Positions 8,975 through 16,771 of a DNA stretch of 64,000 nt are shown in pieces. This DNA is from Pedobacter psychroterrae (GTDB lineage: Bacteria; Bacteroidota; Bacteroidia; Sphingobacteriales; Sphingobacteriaceae), in NCBI RefSeq assembly GCF_004331695.1, contig NZ_SJSL01000001.1:248001-312000 (forward strand). The letters are read 5' to 3'. A model generated the notes under the pieces. The model had not been told where the DNA came from. It searched no databases and saw only the letters and a list, made by a program, of their open reading frames with translations. Position 1 is the first letter of the stretch; every line of letters begins with the position of its first letter. Made by a program: the position numbers and the translations under genes.

Positions 8975-9856
8975 ATGAGTGATACTAAAAAAAGGGACCT
9001 TATTGGTGCTATAAGAGAAAAAGGAAAAACTTTAGAGGCAGAGATGTCTTTCTTCGACCACATTGATGTATTGAGAAAACACCTGTTGCGCGGATTACTG
9101 GTGGTCGTGCTATTAACTGCCGGAGCCTTTTGGTTTTCTGATTTCATTTTCAATGAGATCATTATGGGTCCTAAGAACCCTGACTTCTGGACCTACAGAA
9201 TGATGTGTAAAATGGTTGTAGCTTTTCCAAATCTCGTTGGGCAGGATTTCTGTATCACGCATATTGATGCAAAAATCATCAATACGGAAATGGCCGGACA
9301 GTTTACCCTACAGATCAACTCCTGTGTAATGGTAGGGATTATCTTAGGTATTCCATACCTGCTATTTGAACTATGGCTGTTTGTAAAACCTGCCTTGCAT
9401 GAAAAAGAACGCAAGTCGGCCAGTGGATTTGTATTGTTTGCCTCTACCCTCTTCTTTATCGGGATTATGTTTGGCTATTACCTCATCTGTCCTTTATCGA
9501 TTAACTTCCTGACAAACTTTACAGTGAGTCCTGAGATAGAAAATACTTTTACGATCACTTCTTATCTTTCGTCCGTGGCCACACTTACCATAGGCTCTGG
9601 AATAATTTTTCAGTTGCCCGTAGTAATTTATATTTTGTCAAAATTTGGTATAATGACACCGGCATTTATGCGGTCCAGCAGAAGATATGCGTTTGTATTG
9701 ATATTGGTTATAGCAGCTGTGGTAACGCCAACTCCTGATGTTATTACGATGCTTGTAGTTGCCTTTCCGCTTGTAATATTATATGAAGTAAGTATCTTTA
9801 TCTCAGCAAGTATTGAAAGGAAGCGAAACCGACTGCTTAACAGTTCAGCTTCATAA
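8975..9856 (+). CDS. tatC: twin-arginine translocase subunit TatC
   Basis: 293 residues with six membrane segments. The TatC hallmarks are the cytoplasmic N-terminal block EMSFFDHIDVLRKHLLR (usual FxxHLxELRxR) and the loop LWLFVKPALHEKERK (usual FxxPgLxxxEr). TatC recognises the twin-arginine signal of folded export substrates. The two small TatA-type genes lie far away at 33126-33741, so the Tat genes are split in this genome, common in Bacteroidota. It is a little longer than E. coli TatC (258), with an extra periplasmic segment at about residues 60-110. Confidence 0.95.
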   Translation: MSDTKKRDLIGAIREKGKTLEAEMSFFDHIDVLRKHLLRGLLVVVLLTAGAFWFSDFIFNEIIMGPKNPDFWTYRMMCKMVVAFPNLVGQDFCITHIDAKIINTEMAGQFTLQINSCVMVGIILGIPYLLFELWLFVKPALHEKERKSASGFVLFASTLFFIGIMFGYYLICPLSINFLTNFTVSPEIENTFTITSYLSSVATLTIGSGIIFQLPVVIYILSKFGIMTPAFMRSSRRYAFVLILVIAAVVTPTPDVITMLVVAFPLVILYEVSIFISASIERKRNRLLNSSAS

Positions 9857-9888
9857 ACTAATAAGTTTGATTCATTAATATTTAAAAA

Positions 9889-10329
9889 ATGTCAACAGAG
9901 AAAAAAATTAAAATAGCCATTGGTGCTGATCATGCCGGCTTTGAATATAAAGAGCTTTTGAAGTCTTATCTAACAGGATATGAGCTTAAGGATTTTGGCA
10001 CATACAGTACAGATTCTGTTGACTATCCTGATTTTGCGCATCCTGTAGCTTTAGCAGTGGAAAGTAAAGAATTTACATTTGGGATTCTGGTTTGCGGAAG
10101 TGCAAATGGTGTAGCCATCACAGCTAATAAGCACCAGCACATCAGGGCTGCTATTTGCTGGCTGAATGAACTTGCCTCACTTGCAAGACGACATAATAAT
10201 GCAAATATCTTGTGCATCCCGGCAAGGTTTGTCTCTGAGGACCTGGCAAATGAAATGGCTACAACATTTTTGACCACTGCTTTTGAAGGCGGAAGACATG
10301 AGGGCAGGGTTGAAAAAATATCATGTTAA
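9889..10329 (+). CDS. rpiB: ribose-5-phosphate isomerase B
   Basis: 146 residues. It begins with the RpiB/LacAB signature IAIGADHAGFEYKELL and contains the catalytic cysteine motif LVCGSANGVAITANK and the GRHEGRV C-terminal region. RpiB interconverts ribose-5-phosphate and ribulose-5-phosphate in the pentose phosphate pathway. It follows tatC by 32 bp. The stop overlaps a possible ATG of the next frame, but the peptidase gene most likely starts at 10344. Confidence 0.94.
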   Translation: MSTEKKIKIAIGADHAGFEYKELLKSYLTGYELKDFGTYSTDSVDYPDFAHPVALAVESKEFTFGILVCGSANGVAITANKHQHIRAAICWLNELASLARRHNNANILCIPARFVSEDLANEMATTFLTTAFEGGRHEGRVEKISC

Positions 10330-10343
10330 AATTTGTTCCGCTG

Positions 10344-11936
10344 ATGAAAAAGCAATTACTACATCTGGGCTTGGTCCTGCTGATGGGCTGCAGTGCGACT
10401 GCGCAAAATAAAGATGCCATAAAGTATGGCCAAAGTATCACAAAAGACAATGCTCACAAGCACTTATCCGTCCTCGCATCTGACGCGTATGAGGGCAGGG
10501 AAACTGGCAAAAAAGGTGGGTGGATGGCTGCAGATTATATTAAAAATCATTTTAAGGGTCTTGGATTAAAAGGGCCCGTAGCGGGCGATTACTTTCAGCC
10601 TATTGATATGGTGACCATAAGTCTTTCACAGGTACTGACCATTGATGGGCAGCCAGCTGAAGTCTTACAGGATTTTTATGTTGCCCAGCAGGTTGTTTCT
10701 GGAAGTGGCTTTGCTTTTAATACCAATAGCATTGTATTTGCCGGGTACGGATTAGCGACAGATGGTTACGATGATTTTTCCGGACTAGACGTGACAGGAA
10801 AGGTGGTGATGATCTTTAAAGAGGGGAATCCATCAGGCGGCACAGTTTCGGGAAATGCATCAAGTGCACTAAATGCAAAGTTGAAATACTTTAATGACCA
10901 TAAAGCATCTGCTGTACTGCTAATTGATGCTGCAGTAGACAAAATGTCTGCAAACCTGAAGAATTACCTGCTATCTGAACAAATGGTGATGAAGACGAAG
11001 GAAAACCTGGAGAGAATGAATAAACCTCAGCCTATGCCGGTGATCAATATCAGCACTGCTATTGCCAATAAACTTTTTGTTGCTGCAGGTACCAACGCCG
11101 ATGCGCTGAAAAAGAAAATAGCCGAGAGTGGAAAGCCTGCCTCGCAGGAACTGAAAATCAGCCTGAGCGCAAGCGCTAATAAAATCGAAACAAAGGTAAA
11201 GACAGACAATGTACTCGGCTTCCTGGAAGGTTCTGATCCGAAGTTGAAAAAAGAGGTTTTGGTCATTACTGCACATTACGACCACATTGGTGTAAATCCT
11301 AATGCGCCAGGTGATGATAAGATAAACAATGGCGCTGATGATGATGGATCTGGTACAACAGGGGTACTGATGATTGCGGAAGCATTTGCGAAAGCGAAGA
11401 AAGCAGGCAGAGGCCCAAAAAGAAGTATATTATTCATGACAGTTGCCGGTGAAGAAAAAGGCTTGTTAGGTTCTGAATGGTACGCTGAACATCCGGTATT
11501 TCCACTGGAAAATACCATCACCAATCTGAATATTGATATGATAGGGAGGGGTGATAAAGAGCACGCCAGCGACAACAATTTTGTATACATTATTGGATCT
11601 GACATGCTGAGTACTGATCTGGACAGGATTGGCAAAAAAGCCAATAAGGATTATGTAAATATCAACCTGGACGAAAGGTATAATAACCGTACGGACCCCA
11701 ACAGATTTTACTACAGGTCTGATCATTATAACTTTGCAAAGCATGGTATTCCGGTTATTTTTTATTTTAACGGGGTGCATGAAGATTATCACCAGCCAGG
11801 CGATGAGGTTAGCAAAATAGATTTTCCAATGCTTGCAAAAAGAGGAAAATTGGTATACTTTACCGCCTGGGAGCTTGCAAATGGTCTCAAAAGACCCCGT
11901 GTAGATAAAAACGATGATGGCTCAATAAAGAAATAG
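10344..11936 (+). CDS. M28 family metallopeptidase, secreted lipoprotein
   Basis: About 530 residues from ATG 10344; the upstream ATG 10323 overlaps rpiB and would spoil the signal peptide. The N-terminus is a lipoprotein signal with lipobox LMGC. A PA-type domain (roughly 75-230) precedes the zinc peptidase domain, whose ligands are visible: H in AHYDHIG, D in NNGADDDGSGT, the catalytic and ligand glutamates in AGEEKGLLGSEW, D in NIDMIGRG and H in EDYHQPGD. It probably cleaves N-terminal amino acids from peptides at the cell surface or periplasm. Exact substrate is unknown. Confidence 0.92.
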   Translation: MKKQLLHLGLVLLMGCSATAQNKDAIKYGQSITKDNAHKHLSVLASDAYEGRETGKKGGWMAADYIKNHFKGLGLKGPVAGDYFQPIDMVTISLSQVLTIDGQPAEVLQDFYVAQQVVSGSGFAFNTNSIVFAGYGLATDGYDDFSGLDVTGKVVMIFKEGNPSGGTVSGNASSALNAKLKYFNDHKASAVLLIDAAVDKMSANLKNYLLSEQMVMKTKENLERMNKPQPMPVINISTAIANKLFVAAGTNADALKKKIAESGKPASQELKISLSASANKIETKVKTDNVLGFLEGSDPKLKKEVLVITAHYDHIGVNPNAPGDDKINNGADDDGSGTTGVLMIAEAFAKAKKAGRGPKRSILFMTVAGEEKGLLGSEWYAEHPVFPLENTITNLNIDMIGRGDKEHASDNNFVYIIGSDMLSTDLDRIGKKANKDYVNINLDERYNNRTDPNRFYYRSDHYNFAKHGIPVIFYFNGVHEDYHQPGDEVSKIDFPMLAKRGKLVYFTAWELANGLKRPRVDKNDDGSIKK

Positions 11937-11949
11937 CTACAATTTTAGC

Positions 11950-11957
11950 TAAGTTTG
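11950..11957 (+). promoter_or_regulatory. possible -7 element before the LutB-type gene
   Basis: TAAGTTTG exactly matches TAnnTTTG, three bases before ATG 11961. No TTTG/TTG lies about 20 bp upstream, so support is only partial; the transcript would be almost leaderless. Confidence 0.3.
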
Positions 11958-11960
11958 ATT

Positions 11961-13352
11961 ATGACGAAGATTGCTGAAGAATTTTTAGTGAAGGCGGATG
12001 AAAAGGCATTCGATCTGGGACACCGTAAAACAATTAACCATAACATCGGCAAATATAATGTTGCCGTGGAGCGGGGCCTTTCAAAATTTGAAAACTTAGA
12101 AAACTCCAAGAAGAAAGCTCATGTGATCAAATGGAGGGTGATGGAAAACCTTGATAAGTTTTTGCCCGAGTTTGAAGCTAATTTTCAGCGCAAAGGGGGA
12201 AAGGTAATCTGGGCTAATGACATTAATGAAGCCCAGCAGGAAATCCTGAACATCATCAAAAAAAATAACGGTAAAACAGTTATTAAGGCAAAATCTATGA
12301 CCACCGAAGAGATTCATCTTAATGAATTTCTTCAGAAAAATGATATAGAATCGTTGGAAAGTGATCTTGGTGAATTCATTGTTCAGTTGCTGGGCCAGCA
12401 TCCTTATCACATTGTGACACCGGCCATGCATTTGAGCAAAGAGGAAATCGCAAAAGTCTTTCATGAGAAATTTGGCACTCCTTTGGATTTCACTCCTGAA
12501 CAGCTAACCCAAAAAGCAAGGGAACTTTTAAGAGATAAATACCTGAATGCCGACATAGGCATCAGTGGGGGCAATTTCTTAATTGCCGATACAGGAAGTA
12601 TTGCCCTGACAGAAAATGAAGGTAATGCGCGGCTCTGCACAACTTTTCCTAAAATACATATCGCTATAGTAGGCATAGAGAAAATAATCCCATCTATGGC
12701 AGATCTGGATCTGTTCTGGCCATTGCTGGCCAGCCATGGTACAGGTCAGAACTTAACCGTCTACAATACCATCCTTAGTGGCCCCAGACGTGGAGAAGAA
12801 ACTGACGGACCGGAAGAAATGTATGTAATTTTGCTTGATAACGGCCGCACTAATCTGCTGGCGCAAAAAGAGCAACGCCAGGGCCTGTATTGCATTAGAT
12901 GCGGTGCCTGCTTAAATGCCTGCCCTGTTTACAAGAACATTGGCGGACATACTTATAATACTACTTACAGCGGCCCTATTGGTTCTATAATTACCCCCCA
13001 TCTGAAGGGCATGAAAGACTTCAAGCATTTAAGCTATGCATCAAGTCTGTGTGGAAAATGCTCTGAAGTATGCCCTGTTAAAATTGACATTCATAAAATG
13101 CTGCTGCTAAACAGAAGAGATGCGGCTGAACAGCATGAAAATACAAGGACAGAAAAACTGGGATGGACGATCTGGCGTACCGGAATGCTGAAAAGATCTA
13201 GGATGGATATGCTGAGCGGAAAGATCAAGAACTTTTTCCTTAAAAACCTGTTTAGAAAAATATGGGGTAAATATCGGTCTATGCCCGAAATAGCCCCAAA
13301 ATCTTTTGCTAAACTTTGGGAAGAGAAAAACAAGGATGCTACAGGCGAATAA
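11961..13352 (+). CDS. LutB-type lactate utilisation iron-sulfur protein (LUD domain)
   Basis: About 463 residues from ATG 11961. Residues roughly 50-300 form a LUD domain (ADIGISGGNFLIADTGS, NLTVYNTILSGPRRGEE), followed by two ferredoxin-like clusters: CIRCGACLNACP (C311, C314, C317, C321) and CGKCSEVCP (C364, C367, C371). This is the LutB/YkgF family, part of the LutABC L-lactate oxidase. No lutA or lutC lies beside it in this window; neighbours are a peptidase and a 2-oxoacid dehydrogenase E1, which would consume the pyruvate formed. The E1 gene starts 2 bp after its stop, so the two are almost surely co-expressed. Confidence 0.87.
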   Translation: MTKIAEEFLVKADEKAFDLGHRKTINHNIGKYNVAVERGLSKFENLENSKKKAHVIKWRVMENLDKFLPEFEANFQRKGGKVIWANDINEAQQEILNIIKKNNGKTVIKAKSMTTEEIHLNEFLQKNDIESLESDLGEFIVQLLGQHPYHIVTPAMHLSKEEIAKVFHEKFGTPLDFTPEQLTQKARELLRDKYLNADIGISGGNFLIADTGSIALTENEGNARLCTTFPKIHIAIVGIEKIIPSMADLDLFWPLLASHGTGQNLTVYNTILSGPRRGEETDGPEEMYVILLDNGRTNLLAQKEQRQGLYCIRCGACLNACPVYKNIGGHTYNTTYSGPIGSIITPHLKGMKDFKHLSYASSLCGKCSEVCPVKIDIHKMLLLNRRDAAEQHENTRTEKLGWTIWRTGMLKRSRMDMLSGKIKNFFLKNLFRKIWGKYRSMPEIAPKSFAKLWEEKNKDATGE

Positions 13353-13354
13353 TT

Positions 13355-15331
13355 ATGATCTTTGACAGAAAAGACAAGAGCAATAGCATTTTATTAGACC
13401 TTTATAAAAGGTTGCTTTATCCAAGATTGATAGAGGAAAAAATGTTGATCTTGCTTCGTCAGGGGCGTATTGGCAAGTGGTTTTCAGGAATTGGTCAGGA
13501 AGCAATTGCAGTGGGCAGTACGCTGGCTATGCACGCTTCCGAATATATTCTGCCAATGCACCGAAATCTGGGTGTATTCACATCACGTGATATTCCACTG
13601 AGTAAACTCATGTCCCAATGGCAGGGGAAAGTTAACGGATTTACCAAAGGCAGGGACAGATCCTTTCATTTTGGTACACAAGACTACAAAATCATCGGTA
13701 TGATCTCTCATCTGGGCCCGCAAATGGCGCTGGCAGATGGCATTGCTCTTGCAGATCTGATTGAAAATAAAGAAGCCGCAACTCTGGTTTTCACCGGTGA
13801 AGGTGCCACCAGCGAAGGAGATTTTCATGAGGCCGTAAATGTGGCGGCCGTATGGAACTTACCCGTTATCTTTCTGATAGAAAACAATGGATATGGCCTT
13901 TCCACTCCTGTTAACGAACAATTTAAATGTGAACATCTTGTCGACAAGGCTATTGGATATGGCATTGAAGGTATACAGATAGATGGAAATAATATTCTGG
14001 AGGTTTATGATACCCTGGTCGATCTTGCTGTTAAGATCAGAAAAGACCCCAGGCCCGTACTTGTTGAATGCTTGACTTTCAGGATGAGGGGACATGAGGA
14101 AGCATCAGGCATTAAATATGTACCGGAAGAACTGATCAATGAGTGGTCAAAAAAAGATCCTGTTAAGAATTTCGAAGCCTACTTAATTAAACAGGGGGTA
14201 CTTGATGTTGAAATGATCCATCAAATAAAAGCGGACTTTAAAAAAACCATTGAAAGTGAAATAGAAAGTGCATTTGAACAGGATGAGCCTATAGCAGATG
14301 CGAATACAGAATTATTGGACATGTACCATCCGGATGCAATAAACCCTGTAAGGCCGTCTCAGCCCTTAGTAGAAATGCGCTATATAGATGCCATTACTGA
14401 TGGGCTTAGAATTGGTATGCAAAAATACCAGAACCTAGTTTTGATGGGTCAGGATATAGCGGAATATGGCGGAGCATTTAAGATCACCGAAGGTTTTGTG
14501 AATGAATTTGGGAAAGCAAGAGTTAGAAATACACCCATCTGTGAATCGGCTATTGTCGGTGCCGGACTAGGCCTTTCAATAAATGGTTATAAAGCAATTG
14601 TAGAAATGCAGTTTGCTGATTTTGTAACCTGTGGATTTAACCAGATTATAAATAATCTGGCAAAGACCCACTACAGATGGGGCGAAAAGGCTGATGTTGT
14701 AATCCGTATGCCAACTGGGGCCGGTACCGGGGCAGGTCCGTTTCATTCGCAAAGCAACGAAGCCTGGTTCACTAAAACACCGGGTTTAAAAATAGTATAT
14801 CCAGCCTTTCCTGATGATGCAAAAGGTTTGCTGCTGGGGGCCATTGATGATCCGAATCCTGTGATATATTTTGAACACAAATATTTGTATAGAAGCCTAA
14901 GTGGCTTTGTACCTAAAGGATACTATAATCAGGAAATAGGAAAAGCAAACATATTAAAAACCGGCACCCAGTTCAGTATCATTACTTACGGACTCGGAGT
15001 TCACTGGGCATTGTCCTATTTAAACGATAATCCGGAACGCTCTGTAACTTTAATAGATCTGCGAAGCCTGCAGCCATGGGATAAGGATGCGGTTGCCGGA
15101 GCAGTTCAATCAACAGGCAGGGTATTGATCCTCCACGAAGACACGCTCACGTGCGGATTTGGAGCAGAACTAGCTGCATGGATTGCTGAGCATTGCTTTG
15201 AATTTCTGGATGCCCCTGTTATGCGCTGTGCCAGTCTGGATACTGCCATCCCAATGAATAAGGTGCTGGAAAATGATTTCCTTGCTAAAAGCAGGTTGGC
15301 TGACGTTGCCAAAAGATTACTGGAATACTAG
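13355..15331 (+). CDS. fused alpha/beta 2-oxoacid dehydrogenase E1 component
   Basis: About 658 residues from ATG 13355; earlier in-frame starts lie inside the LutB gene. Residues 1-325 are an E1-alpha thiamine diphosphate domain with SHLGPQMALADG and the cofactor motif GEGATSEGDFHE...ENNGYG (148-179). From about 335 an E1-beta domain follows (GQDIAEYGGAFKITEGF, ADFVTCGFNQI). Fusion of both chains in one protein is typical of Bacteroidota branched-chain or pyruvate dehydrogenases. The first motif has E where GDG is canonical; glutamate could still bind magnesium. The oxidised substrate, pyruvate or branched-chain 2-oxoacid, is not decided by sequence. No E2/E3 genes are nearby. Confidence 0.88.
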   Translation: MIFDRKDKSNSILLDLYKRLLYPRLIEEKMLILLRQGRIGKWFSGIGQEAIAVGSTLAMHASEYILPMHRNLGVFTSRDIPLSKLMSQWQGKVNGFTKGRDRSFHFGTQDYKIIGMISHLGPQMALADGIALADLIENKEAATLVFTGEGATSEGDFHEAVNVAAVWNLPVIFLIENNGYGLSTPVNEQFKCEHLVDKAIGYGIEGIQIDGNNILEVYDTLVDLAVKIRKDPRPVLVECLTFRMRGHEEASGIKYVPEELINEWSKKDPVKNFEAYLIKQGVLDVEMIHQIKADFKKTIESEIESAFEQDEPIADANTELLDMYHPDAINPVRPSQPLVEMRYIDAITDGLRIGMQKYQNLVLMGQDIAEYGGAFKITEGFVNEFGKARVRNTPICESAIVGAGLGLSINGYKAIVEMQFADFVTCGFNQIINNLAKTHYRWGEKADVVIRMPTGAGTGAGPFHSQSNEAWFTKTPGLKIVYPAFPDDAKGLLLGAIDDPNPVIYFEHKYLYRSLSGFVPKGYYNQEIGKANILKTGTQFSIITYGLGVHWALSYLNDNPERSVTLIDLRSLQPWDKDAVAGAVQSTGRVLILHEDTLTCGFGAELAAWIAEHCFEFLDAPVMRCASLDTAIPMNKVLENDFLAKSRLADVAKRLLEY

Positions 15332-15382
15332 TTACTTGGCACGATAATAGCCTCTATCTGTTACAGATACCTAGTTGGCCAT

Positions 15383-16189
15383 ATGAAATTCTCATACTTA
15401 ATTCTCTTACTTTTACCGATTCTCTGTAGCTGTACTCAGAATTCTAAGCATCCTCAGGCAGACCTGATCAATAGAAATATACCTGTAGCAGTAACGGAAC
15501 AGTCAATTGTGCATTTTGCAGATTCCGTTGACGCCAGCTTGATCACGATGGAAAAACGCAGCAGTCTGGTTTATCATCTCGATGAAACCTCAATGTACGT
15601 TGAAAAATATAGCATGAACGGTATTCCTGTTTTATACAAAACTTTTATTGACAATGAAGGCATCAGCAGTCTTGTGAATAATTTTTACTTCAATAATGAC
15701 AGCTTGATATTAGTAAGGGAAAGCAAAAAACAGCTTAAACCAAATACTGAAGTTTTAGAGGAAATACGCACTTTTTTTAGAAATAATATTGCATTCAGGA
15801 AAGATATACGTACTGCATTATCATCTTCCACGCTCAAAGACAAACAATTTTCCCCTCTAAAGCATACTAATCTCTCTGCTGATAACTATGCTTCGGATAT
15901 CAAAACATTCAATGATGCAATTGAGGGAAATGAAAAATTTGACCTTGTGTTCGATAGCTTTCTATCCGCTCCCGATGAGAAATATATCTTGCTAAAAAGT
16001 AAAATCCCAAATGGATATAATGCAAACATCCTGGTGACCCAAAGCGATTCATTTACGGACAGTCTTATGATTGACCCTATGCTCTTTAAGGGTACAAAGC
16101 TTAATATTAACTGGAAGATAGAGAACAAGGAAGCTGTTTACGTTCCGGTAGCGGCCAGGGTCACTTCTGCTAACGGATTAAAAAGATAA
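15383..16189 (+). CDS. hypothetical lipoprotein
   Basis: 268 residues with a lipoprotein signal peptide (hydrophobic segment, lipobox LCSC at about 14-17). I do not recognise the family. The mature part is rich in Asp, Ser and beta-strand-like patterns, and ends with a short stretch GTKLNINWKIENKEAVYVPV. It follows the E1 gene by 51 bp. Its last 52 bases overlap the 3' end of the convergent SprT-like gene, so the two transcripts can pair. Probably exported and membrane-anchored in the periplasm; function unknown. Confidence 0.75.
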   Translation: MKFSYLILLLLPILCSCTQNSKHPQADLINRNIPVAVTEQSIVHFADSVDASLITMEKRSSLVYHLDETSMYVEKYSMNGIPVLYKTFIDNEGISSLVNNFYFNNDSLILVRESKKQLKPNTEVLEEIRTFFRNNIAFRKDIRTALSSSTLKDKQFSPLKHTNLSADNYASDIKTFNDAIEGNEKFDLVFDSFLSAPDEKYILLKSKIPNGYNANILVTQSDSFTDSLMIDPMLFKGTKLNINWKIENKEAVYVPVAARVTSANGLKR

Positions 16190-16761
16190 AGATTCCCATT
16201 ATCAAGACATAAGCATCTGTAGCGTTTTCGCAACCTTTCACCCTTCTTAAACCTTCGGCCATCTTTAATTGTAAATAACGTATTGACTGGCAATTCTTCC
16301 AAACGGAGAAGGCCAATAGCGTTGTCATACTTCTTTAGCGTTCTGGACAATTTTAAATCTGTACAACTTGCTGCCGTAGGATTGTCAAGGTAATTGATTA
16401 TTGCTTTATGGACATCATCCGGAAAGATGTTCTTTTCAATAAAAGGAACCATCATTCGTTTAAAATTACGTTTCCATTCGTCTCCATGGGGTTTTACCTT
16501 ATTTCTATGATCATTCCAGGTAAGTAAATGTGCAAATTCATGTACAGTAGTAACTAGGAAGGCATAAGCATTTAGATTATTGTTGACAGATATTTTATGC
16601 CCGGTTCCATTATATGGATGCCTGTAATCGCCAAGTTTAGTAGTTCTGTTCTTTGAAATTTTGAATTCGCACTGAAAGTAATCGATCCATCTTGCAATTA
16701 CCGGTGCAGCCCCGACAGGCATATATTGTGATAAGACATGCTCCTTTTCCACACTGTCCAA
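16138..16761 (-). CDS. SprT-like zinc metalloprotease-type protein
   Basis: 207 residues from TTG 16761; the next in-frame Met is residue 14, so a TTG start is preferred. The zinc motif is HEFAH (H74, E75, H78) with a probable third ligand H92 in KPHGDEW, as in the SprT/Spartan family. The C-terminal half (CLCLDNGNLYLFNPLAEV) resembles the strand-rich tail of bacterial SprT-like proteins but lacks a clear zinc ribbon. Its cellular role in bacteria is poorly known; the eukaryotic relative cleaves DNA-protein crosslinks. It follows feoB by 10 bp and overlaps the convergent lipoprotein gene by 52 bp. Confidence 0.85.
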   Translation of the reverse strand: MDSVEKEHVLSQYMPVGAAPVIARWIDYFQCEFKISKNRTTKLGDYRHPYNGTGHKISVNNNLNAYAFLVTTVHEFAHLLTWNDHRNKVKPHGDEWKRNFKRMMVPFIEKNIFPDDVHKAIINYLDNPTAASCTDLKLSRTLKKYDNAIGLLRLEELPVNTLFTIKDGRRFKKGERLRKRYRCLCLDNGNLYLFNPLAEVTLAATGT

Positions 16762-16771
16762 GATAATGAAT

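Noticed and set aside
15355-15369. Small hairpin TATCTGTTACAGATA after the E1 gene
   Set aside because: Six-base stem without a T-tract; too weak to call a terminator.
16138-16761. Confusion of the SprT-like protein with T9SS protein SprT
   Set aside because: The HEFAH metalloprotease-type SprT is a different family from the gliding motility SprT; closeness to sprA is coincidental.
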